This document shows, one piece after another, positions 18,269-25,823 of a DNA stretch of 64,000 nucleotides. The stretch is from contig NZ_FZOC01000009.1 in the NCBI RefSeq assembly GCF_900188225.1, positions 1 to 64,000 on the forward strand. The letters run 5' to 3'. The first letter of the stretch is position 1. Each line of letters begins with the position of its first letter. Below the pieces are notes generated by a model. The model ran no database searches. It saw only the letters and a list, made by a program, of their open reading frames with translations, and was not told where the DNA came from. The translations under genes were made by a program, and so were the position numbers. This DNA is from Humidesulfovibrio mexicanus (lineage in GTDB: Bacteria > Desulfobacterota > Desulfovibrionia > Desulfovibrionales > Desulfovibrionaceae).

Positions 18269-18294
18269 ACTCAGCCGACATCCGTCGACTGAGT
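18269..18294. promoter_or_regulatory. Inverted repeat upstream of cysK
   Basis: ACTCAG at 18269-18274 pairs with CTGAGT at 18289-18294, and the inner CGAC/GTCG pairs around an ATCC loop with one mismatch. It lies about 50 bases before cysK and could be an operator or a leader hairpin. Confidence 0.4.
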
Positions 18295-18443
18295 GTAACC
18301 ATCTGAAACCATGCGGCAAGGGGCCGCACTGTATTTTCCACCCGCCCGTTCGGCTACGGCCCTATTCACCCCCACAATACCTGTTTCCGCACAACTGTCC
18401 ACGCTGCGGGTCAAATGGCGCACGTTTGTCGCATCAACTTCAC

Positions 18444-18472
18444 TTGACACTCAAATATTTTTAAAGCTAAAA
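18444..18472 (+). promoter_or_regulatory. Predicted promoter of metal ATPase gene
   Basis: TTGACA at 18444-18449, a 17-base spacer that is AT-rich (CTCAAATATTTTTAAAG), then CTAAAA. The AT-rich spacer stands out from the local GC content and may hold an operator for the MarR protein encoded downstream. Confidence 0.45.
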
Positions 18473-18505
18473 AGCCATCACATCAAACGACAAGGAGCCC
18501 CCCAA

Positions 18506-20431
18506 ATGATTGGACGCTTTTCCCACCTTGGCGAATACCGCGAGCTGTTCCGCAAACGCGAGGTGCTCCAATGCCTTTCGGGCGGTGCACTGGCCCTGCT
18601 TTCCTGGGCGTGGGCGGAGCGCGGGCTTGAACCGGCCTGGGCGGCCATGGCGCTCGGCCTGGCCGCCGTGGCGGTGAACGGGCTGCCCATCGTCTGGGGC
18701 GCGGCGCAGGGGCTTTTGCAGCGCCGCGTCAACGTGGACGAGCTGGTGGCGCTGGCCATCACGGCTTCGCTCATCCAGGGCGAGGTGCTCACCGCCGCCG
18801 TGGTGGCCTTCATCATGGCCCTGGGCTCCCAGTTGGAGGAGGCCATCAGCGACTCGGCCCGGCGTTCCATAGAATCGCTGGCGGCCATGACCCCGGAGGA
18901 GGCCACGGTGATCGGCGAGGACGGCCCGCGCACCATGCCCGTGCAGGGCATCCGGCCCGGCGACAGGTTGCTGGTGCGCCCGGGTGAGCGCATCCCCGTG
19001 GATGGCGAGCTTCTCTCCGGCACGGCCGCGGTGGACGAGTCGAGCATCACCGGCGAGTCCATTCCCGTCGAGCGCGGTCCCGGCGACACCCTGCTGGCCG
19101 GAACCCTCAACCACAACGGCGTGCTGGAGCTGCGCGCCTCGCGCATCGGCGCGGACAGCACCCTGGGACGCGTCATGCGGCTGGTGGAGGAGGCCGAGGC
19201 CCACAAGCCGGAGGCCGTGCGCTTCGTGGACTCCTATGCGCGCTGGTTCACGCCCCTGGTGCTCACCCTGGCCGGTTTGGCCTGGGCCGCAAGCGGCGAT
19301 CCCTCGCGGGCCGTGGCGGTGCTGGTGGCGGGCTGCCCCTGCGCGCTGCTGCTGGCCGCGCCCACGGCCACGGTGGCGACGGTGGCGCGCGCGGCGCGCG
19401 CCGGGGTGCTGGTGAAGGGCGGGGCGCAGCTGGAAGCCGCCGCCACGGCCGACGCCGCGCTGTTCGACAAGACCGGCACCCTCACCCTGGGCCAGCCCCG
19501 CGTGGACGAGGCCGCTCCCGCCGCGGGGGTTGGCCTGGACGAACTCTTGTCCGCCGCCGCCGGGGTGGAACGCCACGCCGCGCATCCGCTGGCCCGGGCC
19601 GTGCTGCGCGCGGCCGAAACGCGCGGCCTCGCCATTCCGGAGGCGCAGGGCGTTGTGGCCGAAGCGGGCCTTGGGGTGCGGGGGCGGCTGGTCATGAACG
19701 GAACACACCGCGCAATCGAGGTGGGCGGCCCGGCCCTGCTCGCCGGGCGCACCCTGCCGCCGGAGCTGGCGGAACGCCTGGACGCCATGCGCGCGGCCGG
19801 AGCCACGGCTTTGGTGGTGCTGGCCGATGGCGCGCCCCTGGGATTGCTCGCCATCACGGACACGCCCCGGCCTGGCGCGCGGCGCACCCTGGACGCCTTG
19901 CGTTCACTCGGCATCACCAGCCTGGAAATGCTCTCCGGCGACGAACCAGCGGCCGTGCGGCGCATGGCCGATTCCCTGGGCCTTGCGGACGCCAGGCCCA
20001 GCCTCAAGCCCGGCGACAAGGGCGAGGTCATCGCCGCGCACCAGCGTCACGGCCGCCGCGTGCTCTTCGTGGGCGACGGGGTGAACGACGCGCCCGCCCT
20101 GGCCCGCGCCGACCTCGGCGTGGCCATGGCAGCGGCGGGAACGGACGTGGCCCTGGACACCGCGGGCATGGCCCTCACGCGCGACGACATCACCCGCCTG
20201 CCCTTCGTGGTCTCCCTCTCGCGCCGTATGCTCATGGTGATCAAGATGAACATCGGCCTGGGGCTTCTGTCCAACACCGTGGCCGTGTACGGCGGCATGA
20301 GCGGCCTGCTCTCCCCGATCGCCGCCTCGCTGCTGCACAACGCGGGCTCCATCCTCGTGGTGCTGGCTTCCGCAAGCCTGCTGCTGTACAAGGACCGCAC
20401 CCCGGCCCCGGAGACCGCACCCAACGCCTAG
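18506..20431 (+). CDS. P1B-type heavy-metal translocating ATPase
   Basis: A 641-residue metal pump. The membrane metal site is CPC at 277-279 (AGCPCALLLAAPTA), the phosphorylated aspartate is D321 in FDKTGTL, and the hinge motif GDGVNDAPALARADLGVAM follows. There is no N-terminal heavy-metal-binding domain (CxxC), so the protein is shorter than CopA or ZntA. The last helices contain HNAGSILVVLASASLL. The CPC motif is compatible with copper, zinc or cadmium; I cannot choose. AAGGAG precedes the ATG at 18506. It is co-transcribed with the MarR gene starting 11 bases later. Confidence 0.9.
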   Translation: MIGRFSHLGEYRELFRKREVLQCLSGGALALLSWAWAERGLEPAWAAMALGLAAVAVNGLPIVWGAAQGLLQRRVNVDELVALAITASLIQGEVLTAAVVAFIMALGSQLEEAISDSARRSIESLAAMTPEEATVIGEDGPRTMPVQGIRPGDRLLVRPGERIPVDGELLSGTAAVDESSITGESIPVERGPGDTLLAGTLNHNGVLELRASRIGADSTLGRVMRLVEEAEAHKPEAVRFVDSYARWFTPLVLTLAGLAWAASGDPSRAVAVLVAGCPCALLLAAPTATVATVARAARAGVLVKGGAQLEAAATADAALFDKTGTLTLGQPRVDEAAPAAGVGLDELLSAAAGVERHAAHPLARAVLRAAETRGLAIPEAQGVVAEAGLGVRGRLVMNGTHRAIEVGGPALLAGRTLPPELAERLDAMRAAGATALVVLADGAPLGLLAITDTPRPGARRTLDALRSLGITSLEMLSGDEPAAVRRMADSLGLADARPSLKPGDKGEVIAAHQRHGRRVLFVGDGVNDAPALARADLGVAMAAAGTDVALDTAGMALTRDDITRLPFVVSLSRRMLMVIKMNIGLGLLSNTVAVYGGMSGLLSPIAASLLHNAGSILVVLASASLLLYKDRTPAPETAPNA

Positions 20432-20442
20432 GAGGACACGAC

Positions 20443-20907
20443 ATGACCGGCCAGAACGCCCATGCGGGCGCCTGCGGCGCCGACGAAGAGGAGCGCCGCA
20501 CCGACGCGTTCACGCGACTGCTCATCGAATTCTACGAACGCTTTTCCTCCTGGGAACAGGATGTGGTGCGCGGCACGGGCATCACCCTGCAGCAGATGCA
20601 TACCCTGGAGATCCTCGGCTCTGGCGGCGAAATGCGCATGAAGGAACTGGCGGGCAAGATGAGCATCACCACCGGCTCCCTCACCGTGCTGGTGGATCGG
20701 CTGGTGCGCGCGGGCCTGGTGGAGCGCATCCCCAATCCCCAGGACCGCCGCTCCATCCAGGTGGGCCTGACCCCCGAGGGACGGCGGCTGTTCAAGGAGC
20801 ACCACGCCCTGCACGGCCAGCTGAGCCAGGACATGGCCGGCGCCCTTGCCCCGGAGGAACTGGCCCGGTTCATGGACATGCTGGCCAAGGTCGTTGCGCG
20901 GCTCTAG
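20443..20907 (+). CDS. MarR-family transcriptional regulator
   Basis: A 154-residue winged-helix regulator. The recognition region is MRMKELAGKMSITTGSLTVL and the wing is RRSIQVGLTPEG. A short acidic N-terminal tail holds the only cysteine (AGACGAD). GGAGG precedes the start. Its position directly after the metal ATPase suggests it controls that pump. Most metal pumps use MerR-, ArsR- or CsoR-type regulators, so this pairing is uncommon; zinc-sensing MarR members such as AdcR are a precedent. Confidence 0.9.
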   Translation: MTGQNAHAGACGADEEERRTDAFTRLLIEFYERFSSWEQDVVRGTGITLQQMHTLEILGSGGEMRMKELAGKMSITTGSLTVLVDRLVRAGLVERIPNPQDRRSIQVGLTPEGRRLFKEHHALHGQLSQDMAGALAPEELARFMDMLAKVVARL

Positions 20908-21103
20908 CTCGGCCTGCAACTGATTCTGATTTTCATCCTCTTCCGCCGCCGACATCCCCGCCAGCCTTCCGGCGGCGGTTTCACCCTTCGTCTTGCAGCG
21001 CAACATACGGCAATCCATTCGCAACCGTTTAGAAACGCAAGGATTGTCAGGCGGCAGCGTCCGTCATGCCAACGGCGTGCCGCGTCTTTTTCCGCGCCAA
21101 TCA

Positions 21104-21124
21104 TTGACATCGAAAATCATTTTC
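21104..21124 (+). promoter_or_regulatory. Predicted Fur box with -35 element upstream of feo
   Basis: TTGACA at 21104-21109 is followed at once by the inverted repeat GAAAATCATTTTC (21112-21124), which matches the core of the Fur box consensus (GATAATGATAATCATTATC). It lies about 60 bases before the first gene of the feo operon. Iron repression by Fur is expected. Confidence 0.7.
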
Positions 21125-21184
21125 AATAGAACCTTTCCGACGGCACAGGCCCGGGTGGGCGTGCCGCGCAAAGGAGCAAGCGGC

Positions 21185-21397
21185 ATGTGGCAGGAGATAC
21201 TGGTCTATCTCACCATCGCCCTGGGGGTGTGCCTGACCCTGTGGCGGTTTCAAACCACGCTCGGCAGGCGGACCCTTGTTCATGAAGACGGGTGCGTCGG
21301 CAAGAATTCTTGCGGACGTTCCGGAATGGCCGGGCTGGCCGACCGGAAACACCCCAATGGGTTCGGCGTTCCGCGCCGGGAAGACCAGGCATGTTGA
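21185..21397 (+). CDS. FeoB-associated Cys-rich membrane protein
   Basis: A 70-residue protein with one N-terminal membrane helix (ILVYLTIALGVCLTLWRF) and a short cysteine-containing tail (DGCVGKNSCGRSG). This is the layout of the small proteins often found beside feoB in anaerobes. AAGGAG lies before the ATG at 21185. It heads the operon, after the Fur box. The exact role is unknown; cysteines could handle ferrous iron. Confidence 0.7.
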   Translation: MWQEILVYLTIALGVCLTLWRFQTTLGRRTLVHEDGCVGKNSCGRSGMAGLADRKHPNGFGVPRREDQAC

Positions 21398-21439
21398 ACC
21401 GCGCGGGGGTGTTCCCGCGCATTCGCAGAGGAGGGTTCC

Positions 21440-21679
21440 ATGGATTCGTGTCTATCGTTGCGCCACGCGCAGTTGAACCAAAGAATGCGCATCTGTTCCA
21501 TTGACGCCGACGGCGAACTGGGTCGCAGGGTACGCGACATGGGCCTTGTGCCCGGAACAGAGGTCACCGTCGTGGGCAAGGCCCCGCTGCGCGATCCCGT
21601 GGCCCTGCGCCTGCGCGACTTCACCATGACCCTGCGCAACAAAGAGGCCGACCACATCACCGTGGAGCCGATGGAGTAA
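21440..21679 (+). CDS. feoA: Ferrous iron transport protein FeoA
   Basis: A 79-residue SH3-like protein. The family motifs are LGRRVRDMGLVPGTEVTVVG and the C-terminal DFTMTLRNKEADHITVEP. FeoA associates with FeoB at the membrane and is needed for iron uptake. GAGGAGGG precedes the start, and feoB begins 5 bases after its stop. Confidence 0.93.
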   Translation: MDSCLSLRHAQLNQRMRICSIDADGELGRRVRDMGLVPGTEVTVVGKAPLRDPVALRLRDFTMTLRNKEADHITVEPME

Positions 21680-21684
21680 CCGCC

Positions 21685-23940
21685 ATGTCAACGACAATCA
21701 CCATCGGTCTTGCCGGCAACCCCAACTGCGGCAAGACCACAATGTTCAACGCCATCACCGGGGCCCACCAGCATGTGGGCAACTGGCCGGGCGTCACCGT
21801 GGAAAAGAAAAGCGGCGTCATCCGCCAGGGCGAAACCGTCCTTGACATTGTGGACCTGCCGGGGACTTACTCCCTCACGGCCTACTCCGAGGAGGAGAAG
21901 GCCGCGCGCAACTTTCTCACCGACGACAAGCCCGACGCGGTCATCAGCGTGCTGAACGCCGACGCCCTGGAGCGCAACCTGTACCTCACCGTGCAGATCA
22001 TGGAGCTTGGGGTGCCGGTGGTGCTGGCCCTCAACATGATGGACGAGGTGCGCAAGGGCGGCAAAGACATCGACGTGGGCCTGCTTTCCACATTGCTGAA
22101 CTGCCCCGCCGTGGAGACCGTGGCCCGCGAGGGCAAGGGCAAGCACCAGCTGCTGGACGAGGCGGTGCGCATCGCCAAGGGCGCCAACGGCAAGGCCGAG
22201 CCCCTGCGCATTTCCTACGGCATGGACCTGGATCCCGTGCTCGACGAGATGGAGGCCATCATCGAGAAGGCCGGGCTGCTGGCCGCCAAGGGCCCCGCCC
22301 GCTGGGTGGGCATCAAGTACCTGGAGGCCGACTCCTCGGTCATCCGCCAGGGGCGCGAACAGGACGCCAGCACCTCGGCCCGCCTGGAATCCCTGGTGGA
22401 CAAGGTCGCGCAGCACCTCAAGAAAACCCTCAAGGCCACGCCGGACGGCATCATCGCCGACTACCGCTACGGGTTCATAGCGGGCATCACCAAACAGGTG
22501 GTGCGCTACCCCGAGGACCGCGCCAAGCGCATCCGCCTCTCCGACCGCATGGACAAGCTGCTCACCCACCAGCTGGCCGGACCGGTGATCATGGGCGTCA
22601 TCATCTATCTGCTCTACACCGTCACCTTTGTGCTGGGCGAGTACCCCATGGGCTGGCTGGAAGACGGCTTCGGCTGGCTGAGCGACACGGTGACCGGCGC
22701 CATGGCCGACGGGCTGCTGCGCTCCCTCATCGTGGACGGCGCCATCGGCGGCGTGGGCGGCGTGCTCGGCTTTGTGCCGCTCATCATGATCATGTTCTTC
22801 CTGCTCTCCGCCCTGGAGGACTCCGGCTACGTGGCGCGCATGGCCTACATGCTCGACCGCGTGTTCCGGGTGTTCGGCCTGCACGGCATCAGCGTGCTGC
22901 CCTTCATCATCTCCGGCGGCATCGCCGGCGGTTGCGCCGTGCCCGGCGTCATGGCCGCCCGCACCCTGAAAAGCCCCAAGGAGAAGCTGGCCACTCTGCT
23001 GGTCGCTCCCTTCATGACCTGCGGCGCAAAAGTGCCCGTGTTCCTGATGCTCGCCGCGGCCTTCTTCCCCGGCGAAGAGGCCGCCATCATGAGCGCCGTG
23101 ACCTTCAGCGCCTGGGCCGCAGCCCTGCTGGTGGCCAGGCTTCTGCGCTCCACCATAGTCAAGGGCGAAAGCACCCCCTTTGTCATGGAGCTTCCCCCGT
23201 ACCGTATGCCCACCCTGCGCGGCCTGTGCATCCATACCTGGGAGCGCAGCTGGGCGTACATCCGCAAGGCCGGTACAGTCATCCTGGCCATCTCGGTGAT
23301 CCTTTGGGCGGCCATGACCTTCCCTGCCCTGCCCGAGGACCAGGCCGCGCCCTTTGACGAGCGCATCGCCGCCATCGAGGCCCAGGCCGAGGCCGCCAAA
23401 GCCGCAGCCCCTGAAGCCGCAGCTCCCGAAGCCGCAGCTCCCGCCGCCGCGGCCTCCACGACCGAAGTCGCGGAAGGCGAAGAGCCCGCAGACCCCTTTG
23501 CCGAGGCCGTCGCCGCGGTGGAGGCCGAGAAGTCCGAGGCCGAGCTGCGCAACTCCCTCGCCGGACGCGCCGGCGTGGCCCTGGAGGGCATCAGCGAGGC
23601 GGCCGGATTCAACTGGCGCGTGAACATCGCCCTTATCGGCGGGTTCGCGGCCAAGGAAGTCGTGGTCTCCACCCTGGGCACCGCCTACGCCCTGGGCGAG
23701 GTGGACGCCGAGGACGCCGCCCCCCTGTCCGAGAAGATCGCGGCGGACGACAGCTTCTCCAAGGCCGCGGCCATGGCCCTCATGGCCTTTGTCATCCTCT
23801 ATGCGCCCTGCTTCGTCACCGTGGTGGCCATGGCCAAGGAGGTCGGCTGGAAGTGGGCCGGTTTCTCCATGGTCTTCAACACCGTCCTGGCCTACGCCGT
23901 GGCCGTCGTCATCTACCAGGCCGCACGCCTCGTGGCCTGA
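21685..23940 (+). CDS. feoB: Ferrous iron transporter FeoB with Ala/Glu insertion
   Basis: A 751-residue GTP-gated ferrous iron importer. The G domain has G1 at 11-18 (GNPNCGKT), G3 DLPGTYSL and G4 NMMD; a GDI domain and two Gate regions follow (LSALEDSGYVARMAYMLDRV; GAKVPVFLMLAAAFFPGEEA). Residues about 557-625 form an Ala/Pro/Glu-rich low-complexity insertion between membrane helices, before the conserved FNWRVNIALIGGFAAKEVV. Most FeoB proteins have a short loop there. A strong terminator follows. Confidence 0.96.
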   Translation: MSTTITIGLAGNPNCGKTTMFNAITGAHQHVGNWPGVTVEKKSGVIRQGETVLDIVDLPGTYSLTAYSEEEKAARNFLTDDKPDAVISVLNADALERNLYLTVQIMELGVPVVLALNMMDEVRKGGKDIDVGLLSTLLNCPAVETVAREGKGKHQLLDEAVRIAKGANGKAEPLRISYGMDLDPVLDEMEAIIEKAGLLAAKGPARWVGIKYLEADSSVIRQGREQDASTSARLESLVDKVAQHLKKTLKATPDGIIADYRYGFIAGITKQVVRYPEDRAKRIRLSDRMDKLLTHQLAGPVIMGVIIYLLYTVTFVLGEYPMGWLEDGFGWLSDTVTGAMADGLLRSLIVDGAIGGVGGVLGFVPLIMIMFFLLSALEDSGYVARMAYMLDRVFRVFGLHGISVLPFIISGGIAGGCAVPGVMAARTLKSPKEKLATLLVAPFMTCGAKVPVFLMLAAAFFPGEEAAIMSAVTFSAWAAALLVARLLRSTIVKGESTPFVMELPPYRMPTLRGLCIHTWERSWAYIRKAGTVILAISVILWAAMTFPALPEDQAAPFDERIAAIEAQAEAAKAAAPEAAAPEAAAPAAAASTTEVAEGEEPADPFAEAVAAVEAEKSEAELRNSLAGRAGVALEGISEAAGFNWRVNIALIGGFAAKEVVVSTLGTAYALGEVDAEDAAPLSEKIAADDSFSKAAAMALMAFVILYAPCFVTVVAMAKEVGWKWAGFSMVFNTVLAYAVAVVIYQAARLVA

Positions 23941-24033
23941 TCCCTCCTGTCACACCCACCCTCCCTCGCACCTGCGCGCGGGTCTCCGGAGATAGGCTCC
24001 GGGGACCCAAGCGCCGCCCGCCCCAAAAACAGC

Positions 24034-24068
24034 AAAAGCCGGGAGGCCAACCTCCCGGCTTTTCTTCT
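24034..24068. terminator. Terminator after feoB
   Basis: AAAAGCCGGGAGG, CCAA loop, CCTCCCGGCTTTT, then CTTCT. A 13-bp stem with A and T runs on both sides, so it may also end the converging CsgG-like gene. Confidence 0.9.
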
Positions 24069-24085
24069 GTGCCCTCCTGGCTTGG

Positions 24086-25327
24086 CTAGCAGCCGTGCCT
24101 GCGGATCACCGGCGGCGGCGTGTAGGTGGGCGTGGCCGGAGTGACCACCGGGTGCGTGGTGCTGGTGGGCAGCACGCCCTGGGCCGCGCTGGCGGCCTCG
24201 ATGCGCTGGCCCACCACATCGCCCGAGGACTGCTGGCCGATTGTGATGGTCACGCCCACGGGAACATGGTCCCTGGCCAGGCGCGCCAGCATGAAACTGG
24301 AGTCGAGCTTCGCCGCGCGGGCGAAATGCTCCTGGGCCGCAAGCCAGTCCTGCTTGTCCAGCGCGTCGAGCCCTTGGCCGTAGGCCACGGTGGCCTCGAA
24401 GCTCCGCGTGTGGTAGCTGCGCAACAGCGTCCGTCCCTGCTCCGGGTCGAGCTGGATTTTGTTCACCTCGACGATGCGCGCAAGAACCTGCTTTTGCAGC
24501 TCGAAAAACTTTTCCTTGGCCTCGCTCAGCCCGAAGGAGCCGACCACATCGCCCTGCCTGGTGGAGGCCACGCTGCTGGCCAAGCCCAGCTTGCCCGAAG
24601 CATCGTTCATGCTGCCAACCACCAGCCGTTCCGCGCCGAGCATCCGGCCCGCCCTGGGGGCAGTGGCCGGATCCACAGCGCCTGTTGCGCCGAGGGCCAG
24701 CTCGTCCAGCAGGGCCTGCATCCGCGCGCGCTCCACCACGCTTATGCCCTTGATCTGCGCCAGGTCCGAGATGGTCATGGCGGTGAGCGCCTTCTGCAGG
24801 GGCACCAGTTCCTGCCCGCTGCCCGCTATGGCGAAGTTGAACACGGCGTAGGAGTTGTCCTTGGCGGCCGCAAGGGACCGCTGGCCCTCCGCGGCCAGGG
24901 CCTTGCGGGCCAGCTTCTTGCTCTGCTCTATTTCCACCAGGGTGATGAGGCGGCCCACCTCCTGCGCCACCAGCGGCTTGCCGGGGTCGTTGAAGGCGCG
25001 CCAGGCCGCAAGCGCCTTGTCCTGCTGGTCAAGCTTCACGTAAGCCCAGCCCAGGTACACGTGGCACATGCTGGCCTTGGGCTCCTGGGCCAGGGCGCGC
25101 TCCAGCTCGGGGATGGCGCGCGCGGCGTCGCCGCTTTTGAGGTAGGCGTAGCCCAGCAGCTCGCGTGCCTGCCAGTTGGCGGGATCCGCGGCCGCCTGGG
25201 CCTGGAAGTCGGCGATGGCCTCGGCGTAGTTTCCGGCGCGCAGGGCGCTGGTGCCCTTCATGGCGGCGTTGCACCCGGCCAACACGGCCGCGCAACACAA
25301 CAGCGATACGGCGAAACGGGTCTTCAT
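24086..25327 (-). CDS. TPR and CsgG-domain lipoprotein
   Basis: A 413-residue lipoprotein with lipobox VLAGC at residues 15-19. Residues about 25-130 hold TPR-like repeats (AGNYAEAIADFQAQAAADP; SGDAARAIPELERALAQEP). Residues about 155-300 resemble the CsgG/FlgO domain: VFNFAIAGSG, IKGISVVERARMQALLDELA, and AGRMLGAERLVVGSMND. CsgG forms the outer-membrane pore for curli subunits, but TPR-fused relatives are little studied. A further TPR follows (QDWLAAQEHFARAAKLDSS). GGGAGG precedes the start. It is last in a minus-strand group with the repeat protein and the HfaB-like lipoprotein. Confidence 0.82.
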   Translation of the reverse strand: MKTRFAVSLLCCAAVLAGCNAAMKGTSALRAGNYAEAIADFQAQAAADPANWQARELLGYAYLKSGDAARAIPELERALAQEPKASMCHVYLGWAYVKLDQQDKALAAWRAFNDPGKPLVAQEVGRLITLVEIEQSKKLARKALAAEGQRSLAAAKDNSYAVFNFAIAGSGQELVPLQKALTAMTISDLAQIKGISVVERARMQALLDELALGATGAVDPATAPRAGRMLGAERLVVGSMNDASGKLGLASSVASTRQGDVVGSFGLSEAKEKFFELQKQVLARIVEVNKIQLDPEQGRTLLRSYHTRSFEATVAYGQGLDALDKQDWLAAQEHFARAAKLDSSFMLARLARDHVPVGVTITIGQQSSGDVVGQRIEAASAAQGVLPTSTTHPVVTPATPTYTPPPVIRRHGC

Positions 25328-25442
25328 GCGCGCCTCCCTGCCCGAATGCGGGCATCGGCCGTTGCCCCTGGCGGGCGAACGCGGGTCGTTCGCGGAAGGA
25401 GACGGCCCGGTTTGTGGCCGCCCCCTCCCGCCATGACATGTC

Positions 25443-25736
25443 CTACTTGCCGCCGACCTTGACGCTGCCGACGTTGGTCTCGCTCTTGACGTTGTGGCCG
25501 TAGCCCACGTTGGTGACGCTGCCGGCCTTGCCCTTGATGGTGATGTCGCCGGTCTTGGCGCCGTCCTTCACATCAACGGAATGCACGTTGGTCTTGGCCT
25601 CCACGTTCTGGCCGGAGGCCACGTTGGTCACGTTGCCCACCTTGCTGTCCACGGTGATGTCGCCGGTCTTGGCGGCGGCGAAAGCCAGCGCGGTGCTGGC
25701 CAGCACGATGATCATGCTCAGTGCGAACTTCTTCAT
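25443..25736 (-). CDS. Small exported two-repeat protein (candidate fibre subunit)
   Basis: A 97-residue protein: signal peptide at 1-20 (LASTALAFA), then two repeats of about 37 residues. Repeat 1 starts KTGDITVDSKVGNVTNV and repeat 2 KTGDITIKGKAGSVTNV; both continue with G-x-N-V and end in TNVxSV. There is no cysteine or tryptophan. Alternating Val/Ile/Thr with Gly/Asn turns suggests stacked beta strands, like the Asn/Gln ladders of curlins, though no curlin motif is exact. It shares its repeat with the protein at 28109-28456. AGGAGGAG precedes the start, so it should be well translated. It sits between two CsgG/HfaB-type lipoprotein genes. Confidence 0.8.
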   Translation of the reverse strand: MKKFALSMIIVLASTALAFAAAKTGDITVDSKVGNVTNVASGQNVEAKTNVHSVDVKDGAKTGDITIKGKAGSVTNVGYGHNVKSETNVGSVKVGGK

Positions 25737-25823
25737 GGTCTCCTCCTGAATTTGCGGGTTCGATGGCCTTCTCTTCCGTATGCGCAAGGGGGAGGGGGTT
25801 CCCCCGCGGGGGGCGTTCGCCGC

